A stretch of 64,000 nucleotides of DNA from Lujinxingia sediminis (GTDB lineage: Bacteria > Myxococcota_A > Bradymonadia > Bradymonadales > Bradymonadaceae): contig NZ_SADD01000002.1 in the NCBI RefSeq assembly GCF_004005565.1, positions 186,001 through 250,000 of the forward strand, read 5' to 3'. Of the stretch, positions 1 to 9,050 are shown in pieces. The position numbers and the translations under genes are program-made. Each line of letters begins with the position of its first letter. Positions within the stretch are counted from its first letter, which is position 1. The notes under the pieces were generated by a model. That model was not told where the DNA came from and did not search any database. It saw only the letters and a list, made by a program, of their open reading frames with translations.

Positions 1-156
1 CGCATAACCCGCCATGCTCACGCCGTCGACCAGCTCCACCAGGCGCATGTTCACGTGCTCCCAGGCCCGCTCCAGGCTCACGCTGCTCAGCGCGTGAATC
101 TCTCGCCAGAGCTCCGCCACTCGCCGCCACTGCTGATCACTTAAGTGTGCTCTCAC
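1..156 (-). CDS. 5' end of an unrecognised protein (partial)
   Basis: This is the first part of a minus-strand gene that runs off the left edge of the window; about 52 residues are visible. The segment reads as an amphipathic helical stretch (LSDQQWRRVAELWREI) with normal GC-rich codon use and no stop. I chose the GTG at 156 because GGGAG lies 7 bases upstream of it. An in-frame ATG at 180 has no such site but is possible. It diverges from the large lipoprotein gene that starts at 399. The fragment is too short to name a family. Confidence 0.5.
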   Translation of the reverse strand, partial: MRAHLSDQQWRRVAELWREIHALSSVSLERAWEHVNMRLVELVDGVSMAGYA

Positions 157-398
157 TGCAATGCTCCCGTTTTTTGCCATGTCTGTGGGCCGGGAGTGTA
201 CGACCAATGGCTCTGAAGTTCACGCCCTTCTTACCTCCTTGAACCTCCCGGCGCCCGCCGCGCGCCTTTGGCGCACCGAGACAAAAAGTCTGCGCCTGCG
301 GCAAAGACCCCGCGCGCCGCCCGGCGCTAACCTGCGCGCCGAAATGTCATGAAAGTTTGGGTGCGCGGAGGTGGGTCAATGCAATCGATGAGGACGAG

Positions 399-3300
399 AT
401 GAACCCTATGAAGAAGTGGTGGTGTGCGAGCGCGATGCTGTGGACGCTCGCGGCCTGCGGTGGTGATGACGGTCAGACGCCTCAACCGCCCGATGTGGGA
501 CCCGACGCCGAGGAGGGGATCGTGGCCTGTACGCCCGATCTCCAGCGGCTCAACGAGCCCACCGAATGCCTGAGCGACGACATGTGCCCCTGCGGCTCCT
601 TCTGCTCGCTGGGCCTGTGCACCTACGAGTGCACCGCCGACGCCGACTGCGCCGAGGGTCAGGTCTGCGGGCGCTTCGGCACCTGCCGCGCCCCGGCCGA
701 GGCCAACGCCATCCTGCCGGTGGCCTCCGCGCCCATCGGTAAGCTCAAGCCTCGCCAGGCCTCCCAGGTACCGGGCCCTGACGCCATCGTCGAGGTCCCG
801 CTGATCGCCGAGACCTCGCTGGACCGCGCCCGCCTGAGCACCCGCGGCGGCGCGCAGGTGCGCTGCCCCGGCGAGGATGAGTTTGTCGACGCGTGCTCCC
901 TCTCGGAGCTGGGCCTCCAAGCCGGGGACGAGCTCCGGGTGGCGGTGCGCGTGACCCACCCCGACGCCACCCCCGACGACGCGGTCGCCGAGCTCGTGGT
1001 GATCGCCGACAACTCCCGCTACAGCGTCTCCTTGCCCACGCTCACACAGCTCCCCGGGCACCTCTCCCAGGACGATATCGCCGCGATGGCGGCCCCCCTG
1101 CAAGGCCGCTACCGCGGCACCCTGCGCCTGGTCGACGCCGGCGCTCGCCAGGGCGAAACCCTGCGCAATACCGCGGTCATCCCCCTGACCATCGAAGTCA
1201 ACGCCACCCTCTGGGAGAGCAGCGCCGGCGACGCGATCATTCAGATCGACGATCCTCTCAACGTGCTCAGCGCCGAGGCCGGTGTCATCGGCTCGCTCAC
1301 CTACGACACGGCCACCGGCCGGGGTGCTGCCGCGCTGCCCATCACGCGCCTGCTCGAATCGACGGTGGCCGGACAGACCTCGGCCATCAACGTGGAGACC
1401 ACCTCCGCCGAGTTCCTCACCACCGATGCCCCCCGCACCATCAGCCTGGCCATCCACCAGCAGTATATCGGTAGCGGCGCCACCGCTCCCACCGTCTCCT
1501 GGGCCCTGGACATGGTGCGCATCAACGACGTCACCGACCCCGCGCCCTCTCCTCAGGCCGACGCCACCCTGGGCTACAACCCGGCGGTGCGCCTGCTCCA
1601 GGACACCCCCTTTGAGGCCACCCTGCGCGAGATCGTAGAGCGAATCCCCACCGCCAATGGTCAGCCCACGTTTCAAACCAACATTCTTGCCCCCATCTTC
1701 ACCGATGAGATGGGCTTCCCGGGCAACGCTGCTCTTCCCGGGATGTTTATCGATCAGGGATTCTCCTCAATCGTCTTCCAGGTCTTCTTCAGCTCTCTCT
1801 TTCTCGCGCCCAACCGCAACATCGGCTCCCCCTCCACCCAGGATCTGAGCATCACCCAGAACCGCTGGAACGCTCTGCTCGATGCCCACCCCGAGATCGA
1901 CGCCAATGAGAGTCAGTCCCACGAGGTCTCCGGAGGCTCCTTCGATGAGAGCCTGAGCGGCAGCATCCCCTGTGAGCTCTCCAACATGGAGCTGACGTTT
2001 ATGGAAAACGGCGTCACGCGCTCCAGCCCGACCTATGACGACGATTTCTGTGACACCCTGACCCGAGTCCTGGGCTGCCGGCTCGAAGATGTGGCCGTGG
2101 ATTTCGATACGGGACAGCTTGATTTCACCGGCGGTGCCACAAACTCCGGCTACTTCCGGATGTCGGGCTCGGTCTCGCGCACCTGCCACTTCGCCTACAC
2201 GCTCCCCTCGCCGGCTGAGACGCCCCTCTGCGCCACCCCGCCCCAGAACTACGACCAGTCCGACTGGACGCTCTTTGGCTTTGAAAACAGCCTCGACCCC
2301 GTCGCCGGCGATCTGAATTGCCGCGGCTCCGAGCTGGGCATGGCGTTTCCCATCGACCTCGACGAGGCGACCACCGGCAGCGCCATGCTGGAGGCCTGCC
2401 TCGATGAAACACTGGCCCTGGCCGGTGCCCCGGCCTCCCTCGACGGACTGGCCGATGGGGAGCTCTTCCACGCGGTGGTCGGCCCGGAGAGCGCCTGTGT
2501 CAACGTGCCGCGCGTGCTGATGGCGCTGGCGCTGCAATCCCGCGCGCTGCGCCTGGATTCCGACGTCATCGACTTCGCCATGGGCCCCGAAGGCCTGGCG
2601 CACGCCACCGCCGTCACCAATCGCCTGATGACGCGCTGGATTCAGCTTCACGCCTACTTCGCCAACGAAGCCGATCAACAGTCGGGTATGGCCGCCGCGC
2701 TCAGCGGAGGCACAAACCCGGTGGCTACCCCCTCCCCCGAAGGTCTTTACGAAGCCTCCCTTCAGGGCTGGGATCTGCTCTTCAGCCCGCATGTCATCGC
2801 GGCGTTGATGGAAACGAGCGGCGCCGCGCTCCAACAGCCTGACTACCGCGTGCATCGCTACGGCACCGAATTCGGCGCGGGCAGCGATCCGAGTGAGGCG
2901 GTGGCCAGCGCCATCCTCGATGCCCTGGCTCGCCAGGCCAAAGTCGGCCGCATCCTTCTCGAAGATCGCTACGGCGACACCGTCGAGCGCATCAACCAGC
3001 CCGTCGCCGACCTGCTGCCGCGCCTCGTCGTCGCGCAGGCCATTGCGGCCGACCTGCACCGCCGGGCCTACACCGCCAACCCTAACCTGCGCTGGAACAG
3101 CGCCTACATCGCCTCAGCCACCCGGGCCAGCGCGGCCACCACCGAGCTGCTGAACACCCGAAATGTGCTGCTCAAGGGCGACAACCCCCTGGGCATCGAT
3201 GACGAAGACCTGCCCCTGTACTTCAACCCCGACGGGGCCTCCGGCCCCTCCGGACGCTTTGGCGCCATCAGCGACTTCCTCCTGGGCACCTCCATCGCCA

Positions 3301-5603
3301 CCGACGCCTGGGCCCCGGTCGCCGTCGCCCAGGCCGAGGCCAGCCTGGCCGAGGCCCGCAACTCCTTTGTCGCGCAAAAAGATCGCGCCCTGCGTCAGGC
3401 CCATGACAACCGTGACTTCGCCCGCTGGATCGAGGACGTGCGCAATCGCTACGAAGCCACCCTGCGCGACTACTGCGGCCCCCTTGGCGAGAACTACCTG
3501 GGCGATCCGGACTTCGACCCGGAATCCTGCTTTATCGCCCCGGCCGACGAGTACCCGGCCTGCGCCATCGACTTCGATCAGTGGTACCGCTTCTGGACCG
3601 AGGACGATGTGATGGGACGCTTCTGCCTTCACACCGAGTACAACGCCAACACCCTGACCCAGGACGCCGGCTTCACCGACCTGAACGCCCGCACCTTCGC
3701 CCAGAGCTGCTTTGGCGAGAGCATCGACGAGGGGGAAAGCGCCTCGGTGGGAGCCTGCTCCGGCCAGGGCACCGTCTGCATGATCTGCGACCACGACACC
3801 TCGGTCACCGAACTCCCCTTAGAACGCGGCATTCTGGGGCTGACCACCCCCCGCTCCCTCGACGCCTTTATTGGCGACGGGCAAAACGACACCGACGCCT
3901 CCGGTGTCCGCCCGGTGATGGCCCACGCCATCAGCAGCTGCCGCGCCGACTTCCCCTCGATGAGGCTGGAAGTCCCCCTGCCCGAGAACCCCCTGGAGGA
4001 GCCCGACTGCCTCGTCGGCAGCCTTGGCGAGGCCAACCTGGAGATCGTCGCCGCCACCCGCGACCTGGAGCAGGCCCGCGAGGCCATCGCCGAGCATACC
4101 GACGCCTACGACATCGCCATGCGCTCCTGCTGGATCCTGGAGTCGGCCAACGCCCAGCTTCAGACCGCCCGCGAGAACCACCTGGCCAACATGCAGGGCC
4201 TGCGCGCAGCCAAGGCCATCTCCGACGGGATCGCCACCGCCGCCGCCGGCGTCAAAGACTGCGCCTCCACCGCCGCCAGCTCCGATAAGAGCAACCCTTT
4301 CTCGGCGATCGTCTCCGCCGGCACCATCGGCGCGGCCTGCACCGCCGGCGCCGTCGAAACCGTGGCCAACATCGTGTCCATCGGTCTGGAAACCGGCATG
4401 GAAAACGCCCAGCACGAACACGACAACCTGGTCGCCGGGCTGGAGGCCCAGGCCGAGTTTGAGATCTGCGCCAACGACGCCCGCATGGAGCTGGTGAGCC
4501 TGCGCACGGCCTCCATCGAGGTGGAGCGCGCCGTCTTCGATCTGCAGCGCGCCCACGCCACCCTCTTCGAGCTCACCCACGCCGCGCGCCGTGTCCACGA
4601 ATCGGGCAACGCCTACTTAGAGCGCGTCGAAGGGGCCGAGATCCCTGACGCCTCCGGCGATGTGTGGGTCAACGAAAAGATCACGACCTACGCCCACGAC
4701 TTCCAGCTCGCCAAACGCGCCGCCTACCTGGCGGTGCGCGCGGTCGAATACGAGTACCAGGCCTCGCTGGCCGTGCGGCAGGCCGTGTTTGAGGCCCAGA
4801 CCCCCATGGAACTGCGCCAGAACGTGCTGGAGCCCCTCTGGGCCGACGCCAACACCCGCGGCATCAACGGCTCCATGCCCACCGAGCTCAACACCGTGGT
4901 CAGCCTGCGCGACGACATCCTCCAGCTCGGCGACGCCTCGCTCTGGCCCGAGAGCCTGGGGCCGCTCACCCCGGCCGAGCGCTTCCGCATCCTGCTGGCC
5001 GATGAGCGTTTCGCCGTCTACGAGGGCGCCACCTACCTGGGCCAGCGCCTCCCCTTTACCCTGGCCCCGCTCGGCGCGCTGGGCTTTGAAACCCGCGGCG
5101 TCCCCATCTTCTCGCAGAACGACTGCGCCGAGCGCCTCTGGGCCATCAACGCCTCGGTGCTTGGCCAGAACATCTACCAGGGCTCCGACACCCAGAACGT
5201 GCGCCTGGACCTGCTCAAGCGCAACACCTTCTTTAGCCAGTGGTGTGGCGTCCCGGCCGCCGGCCAGCCCCCCTTCCAGATGGCCACCGTCCAGCCCGCC
5301 CGCAACCTCTTCCGCGTGCCCGGCGTCGGCGCCGACTTTGGCCAGTCCCAGGGCGGCGGCCGCGGCGTCGAAGATTATAGCCGCGCCCGCATCCAGGCCT
5401 TCTTCAACGTCGATCGCGGCGAGTTTGAGGGTGCTGAATACGCCAGCGGCCAGACCGCCGAGCTGGCCGCCCGCGGCCTCTACGGCGACTACGCCCTCTT
5501 CATCCCCGCCGATGTCATCAGCCTTGAGGGCGGCAACGGTCTGAACTTCAACGGCATCGACGACATCCTGCTGCGTTTTGATTACGTGTCTGTCGCGCGC
5601 TGA
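399..5603 (+). CDS. Giant cysteine-containing lipoprotein, possible Tc-toxin-like C-terminus
   Basis: A 1734-residue secreted lipoprotein of unknown function. The start at ATG 399 follows GAGGACGAG and gives a short signal peptide ending in the lipobox LAAC. In-frame TTG 357 would add residues before the signal, so it was rejected. Residues of about 30-90 are cysteine-rich, with two small knot-like modules. The middle is alpha/beta and helical. Residues of about 1200-1420 contain long heptad-like helices (coiled coil) around a small-residue stretch rich in Ala, Gly and Ile. The end (GIDDILLRFDYVSVAR, after a segment with CAERLW) resembles the C-terminal TcB-binding region of insecticidal TcA toxins; this likeness is from memory and weak. 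The gene stands alone with its own terminator. Similar giant lipoproteins are common in predatory delta-proteobacteria, so a surface or contact role is plausible but unproven. Confidence 0.85.
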   Translation: MNPMKKWWCASAMLWTLAACGGDDGQTPQPPDVGPDAEEGIVACTPDLQRLNEPTECLSDDMCPCGSFCSLGLCTYECTADADCAEGQVCGRFGTCRAPAEANAILPVASAPIGKLKPRQASQVPGPDAIVEVPLIAETSLDRARLSTRGGAQVRCPGEDEFVDACSLSELGLQAGDELRVAVRVTHPDATPDDAVAELVVIADNSRYSVSLPTLTQLPGHLSQDDIAAMAAPLQGRYRGTLRLVDAGARQGETLRNTAVIPLTIEVNATLWESSAGDAIIQIDDPLNVLSAEAGVIGSLTYDTATGRGAAALPITRLLESTVAGQTSAINVETTSAEFLTTDAPRTISLAIHQQYIGSGATAPTVSWALDMVRINDVTDPAPSPQADATLGYNPAVRLLQDTPFEATLREIVERIPTANGQPTFQTNILAPIFTDEMGFPGNAALPGMFIDQGFSSIVFQVFFSSLFLAPNRNIGSPSTQDLSITQNRWNALLDAHPEIDANESQSHEVSGGSFDESLSGSIPCELSNMELTFMENGVTRSSPTYDDDFCDTLTRVLGCRLEDVAVDFDTGQLDFTGGATNSGYFRMSGSVSRTCHFAYTLPSPAETPLCATPPQNYDQSDWTLFGFENSLDPVAGDLNCRGSELGMAFPIDLDEATTGSAMLEACLDETLALAGAPASLDGLADGELFHAVVGPESACVNVPRVLMALALQSRALRLDSDVIDFAMGPEGLAHATAVTNRLMTRWIQLHAYFANEADQQSGMAAALSGGTNPVATPSPEGLYEASLQGWDLLFSPHVIAALMETSGAALQQPDYRVHRYGTEFGAGSDPSEAVASAILDALARQAKVGRILLEDRYGDTVERINQPVADLLPRLVVAQAIAADLHRRAYTANPNLRWNSAYIASATRASAATTELLNTRNVLLKGDNPLGIDDEDLPLYFNPDGASGPSGRFGAISDFLLGTSIATDAWAPVAVAQAEASLAEARNSFVAQKDRALRQAHDNRDFARWIEDVRNRYEATLRDYCGPLGENYLGDPDFDPESCFIAPADEYPACAIDFDQWYRFWTEDDVMGRFCLHTEYNANTLTQDAGFTDLNARTFAQSCFGESIDEGESASVGACSGQGTVCMICDHDTSVTELPLERGILGLTTPRSLDAFIGDGQNDTDASGVRPVMAHAISSCRADFPSMRLEVPLPENPLEEPDCLVGSLGEANLEIVAATRDLEQAREAIAEHTDAYDIAMRSCWILESANAQLQTARENHLANMQGLRAAKAISDGIATAAAGVKDCASTAASSDKSNPFSAIVSAGTIGAACTAGAVETVANIVSIGLETGMENAQHEHDNLVAGLEAQAEFEICANDARMELVSLRTASIEVERAVFDLQRAHATLFELTHAARRVHESGNAYLERVEGAEIPDASGDVWVNEKITTYAHDFQLAKRAAYLAVRAVEYEYQASLAVRQAVFEAQTPMELRQNVLEPLWADANTRGINGSMPTELNTVVSLRDDILQLGDASLWPESLGPLTPAERFRILLADERFAVYEGATYLGQRLPFTLAPLGALGFETRGVPIFSQNDCAERLWAINASVLGQNIYQGSDTQNVRLDLLKRNTFFSQWCGVPAAGQPPFQMATVQPARNLFRVPGVGADFGQSQGGGRGVEDYSRARIQAFFNVDRGEFEGAEYASGQTAELAARGLYGDYALFIPADVISLEGGNGLNFNGIDDILLRFDYVSVAR

Positions 5604-5630
5604 TCTCCCCGGGTAACTCCGGCACAAACA

Positions 5631-5663
5631 AGTGGCGAGCCCTTCGGGCTCGCCACTTTTTTT
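5631..5663 (+). terminator. Rho-independent terminator of the giant lipoprotein gene
   Basis: A perfect stem AGTGGCGAGCC / GGCTCGCCACT with a CTTC-type loop is followed directly by a run of seven T. It begins 28 bases after the stop codon. Confidence 0.9.
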
Positions 5664-5778
5664 GTTCGGCTGGGCGACGCACCAGCCCTCCGGGCGCCCG
5701 ACTGGCAAACACCCCTCAGAACGCTGTAACTTACGCGGCCGAGAGCCCCCTCCCCACTCCCATCTCCGGAGCCCCCCC

Positions 5779-6255
5779 ATGATCACCGACCAGGACCGCC
5801 ACCACCTCACCCGCTGCGTTGAACTGGCCACCGAGGCCCTCAACGAAGGCGATGCCCCCTTCGGCTCCTTGCTCGTGCACGAAGGAAAGGTGCTCCTGGA
5901 GGCCCGCAACCGCATCCAGACCCGCGACGACGCCACCCAACACCCCGAGTTCGAGATCGCCCGCTGGGCCGCCGCCCACCTCACCCCCGAGCAGCGCGCT
6001 CAGGCGGTGGTCTACACCTCTGGCGAGCACTGCCCGATGTGCGCTGCCGCCCACGGCTGGGTGGGGCTGGGCCGCATCGTCTACGCCAGCTCCACCGGCC
6101 AGCTCGTGCAGTGGCTCGACGAGCTCGGCGCCCCCGAGAACCCCCTGCACCCCCTCCCGATCACCGAGGTGATCAAAGACGCCCGGGTCGAAGGCCCCGT
6201 CGAGGGGCTCGACGCACAGGTCCGCGCGCTCCACGCGCGTCGCCACCGGGGATGA
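5779..6255 (+). CDS. Zinc-dependent nucleoside deaminase (CDA fold)
   Basis: A 158-residue protein of the cytidine/deoxycytidylate deaminase superfamily, which hydrolytically deaminates a nucleobase or nucleoside at a single zinc. The zinc-binding motifs are visible: HPEFE (His ligand and catalytic Glu, in a longer form than the usual HAE) and GEHCPMCAAA (the PCxxC motif with GEH in place of the usual CEP). GDAPFGSLLV is the usual N-terminal strand of the family. I chose ATG 5779 because everything upstream lies over the previous terminator, although no strong ribosome binding site is visible. The family includes guanine deaminase and tRNA adenosine deaminase. The replaced proline means the substrate cannot be inferred. 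It is monocistronic and followed by a repeat array. Confidence 0.85.
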   Translation: MITDQDRHHLTRCVELATEALNEGDAPFGSLLVHEGKVLLEARNRIQTRDDATQHPEFEIARWAAAHLTPEQRAQAVVYTSGEHCPMCAAAHGWVGLGRIVYASSTGQLVQWLDELGAPENPLHPLPITEVIKDARVEGPVEGLDAQVRALHARRHRG

Positions 6256-6301
6256 GGCCCGACGTACCTTCCCAGCCAGCGTCGGCCTGGGGCGCTCGAC
6301 G

Positions 6302-6590
6302 ACAGAACGGCGACTCAGACCCCTTAGCTCCCCTTATGTTTGCAACAGAACCGCGACTCAGACCCCTTACCTCCCCTTATGTTCGCAACAGATCGGCTAC
6401 TCGGGCCCCTTAGCTGCCGTTCTGTTCGCAACAGATCGGCTACTCAGACCCCTTAGCTGGCGTTCTGTTCGCAACAGCTCGGCTACTCAGACCCCTTAGC
6501 TGGCGTTCTGTTCGCAACAGATCGGCTACTCAGGCCCCTTACCTGGCGTTCTGTTCGCGACAGATCGGCTACTCAGGCCCCTTGCTGCCC
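6302..6590. repeat. Tandem array, exact 43-bp period, seven units
   Basis: CTCAG/CTCGG landmarks fall at 6314, 6357, 6400, 6443, 6486, 6529 and 6572, exactly 43 bases apart. Each unit contains GATCGGCTACTCAGACCCC and the small hairpin CTGTTCGCAACAG (5-bp stem, CGC loop). The first two units differ slightly (TTATGTTTGCAACAG). The units carry no spacers. The array lies between the deaminase and the RAYT transposase. Confidence 0.95.
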
Positions 6591-6639
6591 CTTTTAGCCA
6601 ACCAAATCGCCAATGTTCCTTCTCCCCCCGCACACCACA

Positions 6640-6712
6640 CACCGCCCTCACGAATCGACCCACCCCGCGCCCCTCCCAGGCCCCACAACCACACAACCAC
6701 ACAACCACATCG
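6640..6712 (-). repeat. GT-rich interspersed repeat (copy 1)
   Basis: On the minus strand this reads as the G-rich element with GGTTGTGTGGTTGTGTGG followed by GTGGGTCGATTCGTGAGG. It lies 3' of the RAYT gene, with the G-rich strand in that gene's sense direction. The remaining sequence between 6712 and 7116 is C-rich and shows no gene or other recognisable signal. Confidence 0.8.
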
Positions 6713-7116
6713 ACCGCCTCCCAGGCGCACTCACAGAAAATGCCCCCCCCCCCCGAACTCACGCAAATCCGCAAATCCCAAATCCGACCCGGAGACCCAC
6801 GTCACCCTTTATTCATGCGCTCTTCCGAGGAATGGCCGCCCCCGAACCCTCCTGCCATCCCTGCTTCACCCCAAAATTGCTCCCCCGCTCGTTTCGTACA
6901 GCCCGGCGCGCCTGCTACTCGCTTCAAAAAGAGGCTCACCAGGAGACTCCAGCCACTCCCGAACGCTGCCTACCTGGCAAACATCCGCCCCCCGATCCCC
7001 GCAGCCCTGCCCTGCAGCCAGAGCCCGGCCCACCTCAAATCGACGTATCGACCAGGACCAAACTTCCCCCGAATATTTAACCCAATGCTCGACTTACCTG
7101 CCCCCCCGCGACACTT

Positions 7117-8040
7117 CTACATATTAGCCGCAAGTCCCGGCTCACACAGGTCGGGGGCGTCGCAGCGGATCGGTGCGTGTCGCCTCAATCCGACCGTACC
7201 GCAGGGAAAGACCACCCCCTTCTTACCCGCGATCCAGCGCTCTCGTTGGCTGCCGTAGACACTGCGGAACTCACGCTCCCGCACAATTGCCGCGCGCAAA
7301 ACCTCCGGATCCTTCGAGGCAAAACGCGGGCTGATACCACCTCGCGACTCCCGGGTGCGGGGCCGGCTCTTTGGGCTCGTCGCCAGCACTCGCTTAACGC
7401 CCACAAGCCGTCTTTTCTGACGACGGCGCTCTTCAGCCAGCTCATCCTCAGCGTCTTTAAGCAGCTTCTCGAAGTACGCGATGACCTCCTCAAGCGGCTT
7501 GTCCTCATAGCCCGGCGGAGGCTGCGGGGTGAACTCGATGAATTCGGGTAGGCGGTCGCTAAAAAAGGTATCCGGACGCGGCACCAGGATGGTCTGTCCC
7601 CAGTCACGCGGCAAGATCTTAAAGCCGGGCCACTCCTCGGCGCGCCCCACAAGCCCCGCCAGCACGGGATTGAGCCACACGTAGAGAAGTTTGCGCTCTT
7701 CGGCATCTCGGTCGAGCAGGACTGTGTCGCCGTACTGGCTCCCCTCCCAGAAGTGGTCCTTTCGTCCCAGATCCTGATTACGTGCCCGAGCGATGCAGCT
7801 CATCGCGTCGCGCATAAAGTCACTTCGGCGCCCCTTCTTATCGGTGACGATCAGGTGCAGATGGTTGGACATCACCATCGCCGCGTGCATCTCAATGCCG
7901 TTACTCCCGGCGTCGCGTGCGAAGCGATACGCCACAATGGCGTTGATGCGCTTATCGGGACGCATAAAGAAATATCGATCGTAGCAACGCCGCGTAAGCA
8001 TAACGACCTGATCTGCGATCTGACGCCGAGGACGAGTCAT
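7117..8040 (-). CDS. REP-associated tyrosine transposase (RAYT, IS200-like Y1 family)
   Basis: A 307-residue single-strand DNA transposase of the HUH/Y1 type. The HUH motif is HLHLI (His60, His62, preceded by MVMSN). The likely nucleophile is Tyr120 in LLYVWLNPVLAGLV, which matches the family's Y-x-x-x-NPVxAG. The C-terminal third is basic and charged (DELAEERRRQKRRL). RAYTs are domesticated relatives of IS200/IS605 that mobilise short palindromic intergenic repeats and usually occur as single copies without insertion-sequence ends. The gene sits between tandem repeat arrays on both sides. ATG 8040 has a weak TGGAG site upstream. Which repeat it acts on, if any, is not shown by the sequence. 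Confidence 0.88.
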   Translation of the reverse strand: MTRPRRQIADQVVMLTRRCYDRYFFMRPDKRINAIVAYRFARDAGSNGIEMHAAMVMSNHLHLIVTDKKGRRSDFMRDAMSCIARARNQDLGRKDHFWEGSQYGDTVLLDRDAEERKLLYVWLNPVLAGLVGRAEEWPGFKILPRDWGQTILVPRPDTFFSDRLPEFIEFTPQPPPGYEDKPLEEVIAYFEKLLKDAEDELAEERRRQKRRLVGVKRVLATSPKSRPRTRESRGGISPRFASKDPEVLRAAIVREREFRSVYGSQRERWIAGKKGVVFPCGTVGLRRHAPIRCDAPDLCEPGLAANM

Positions 8041-8191
8041 GAGAGGCTCCAGGAGAGAGTGTAGACGTCTACCTGGTGATGTTATCGAGCGCCGACGAGA
8101 GGTTTTGCGTGCCGCAGCTAAAATCGATCGCGCGAATGCAGAAGATCCGGGTCGTTCTGGGATGACACAAATCGAGGATGGACCGCTTCAT

Positions 8192-8500
8192 TACTTGTGT
8201 TTGTGCGTCTCTTGGTCACATGTGCGTCTCGCGGTCACATGTGCGTCTCGGTCACATGTGCGTCCGGTCGCTTGTACGTCCCGATCACGTTTGCGTCTGA
8301 TGCGTCTCTGTGTTTGTGCGTCTCTCGGTTGTTTGTGCGGTTGTTTGTGCGTCTCTCGGTCGCAAGTGCGGTCGCGCATGTGCGGTCGTACGTTTCTCGA
8401 TCACATGTGCGTCTCATGGTGTCTCACGATCGCATGTGCGTCTCAGCCGCATACGTCTCTTGTATGTCTCTCAGTCATCGATGGTTCCTCGCGCGTCTCT
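8192..8500. repeat. Degenerate TGTGCGTCTC tandem repeats
   Basis: The core CATGTGCGTCTC followed by xGGTCA recurs about fifteen times at spacings of roughly 12-30 bases (for example near 8218, 8236 and 8253). Reading frames are open across it in several phases only because of the biased composition. It lies upstream of the RAYT gene. Confidence 0.85.
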
Positions 8501-8572
8501 CGGACAGATTTCGAGCCACACGGCACACCGCAACGACGACCCCGACCTGCGCACTCCTACCCCATCAATACG

Positions 8573-8850
8573 CCCTCGGCCGCATAATCACTGCACTTCG
8601 CGTGTCTCTCGGACTGGTTTCGCGGTTTCGCGAGCGCTCGTACAGATTTCGCCCTCGGCCGCATAGTCACTGCACTTCGCGTGTCTCTCGGACTGGTTTC
8701 GTCCCTGGTTTCGTCCCTGGACTGGTTTCGTCCCTTCGCGCGTCTCCCGGACGAAATTTCGCCCGGTTTCGCGAGCGCTCGTACAGATTTCGCCCTCGGC
8801 CGCATAGTCACTGCACTTCGCGCGTCTCTCGGACAGATTTCGCACAGCGA
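8573..8850. repeat. Long tandem repeat, three copies (79 and 141 bp spacing)
   Basis: The segment that begins CCCTCGGCCGCATA and continues through CACTGCACTTCGCG to CGTGTCTCTCGGAC occurs at 8573, 8652 and 8793. The second and third copies are preceded by the same GTTTCGCGAGCGCTCGTACAG (at 8625 and 8766). Shorter GACTGGTTTCGTCCCT units fill the gap between them. Confidence 0.9.
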
Positions 8851-8944
8851 GAATCATGAGCGACCGGCCGTCGCCGCCTTTTCCTGATGGCGAGAAGCGT
8901 ATGTACCGCCGACGCCAGCGTCATCGCCCTGAATCTTTCGTAAA

Positions 8945-9040
8945 CGCCCACACGAACCTCCCCACCCCCGCAAACCCCGGCGCCTCACAACCACCCAACC
9001 CCTTAACCACCTCACCACACGCTTACCCCCCACCTCCCAA
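8945..9040 (-). repeat. GT-rich interspersed repeat (copy 2)
   Basis: On the minus strand this contains GGTTGGGTGGTTGTGAGGCG followed by CGGGGTTTGCGGGGG. It begins just after the stop of the alpha/beta hydrolase gene, with the G-rich strand in that gene's sense direction. It lacks the GTGGGTCGATTC core. Confidence 0.7.
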
Positions 9041-9050
9041 AATCCCCCGA

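Noticed and set aside
327-1676. 449-residue minus-strand frame over the giant lipoprotein
   Set aside because: Gly/Val/Asp-rich antisense shadow with no start signal; the plus frame has lipobox and cysteine modules.
6302-6590. CRISPR-like array
   Set aside because: The entire 43-bp unit repeats with no unique spacers, and no cas genes are nearby.
8197-8859. 220-residue reading frame on the plus strand over the satellite
   Set aside because: Low-complexity repeat translation, other phases equally open, no ribosome binding site, and no domain.
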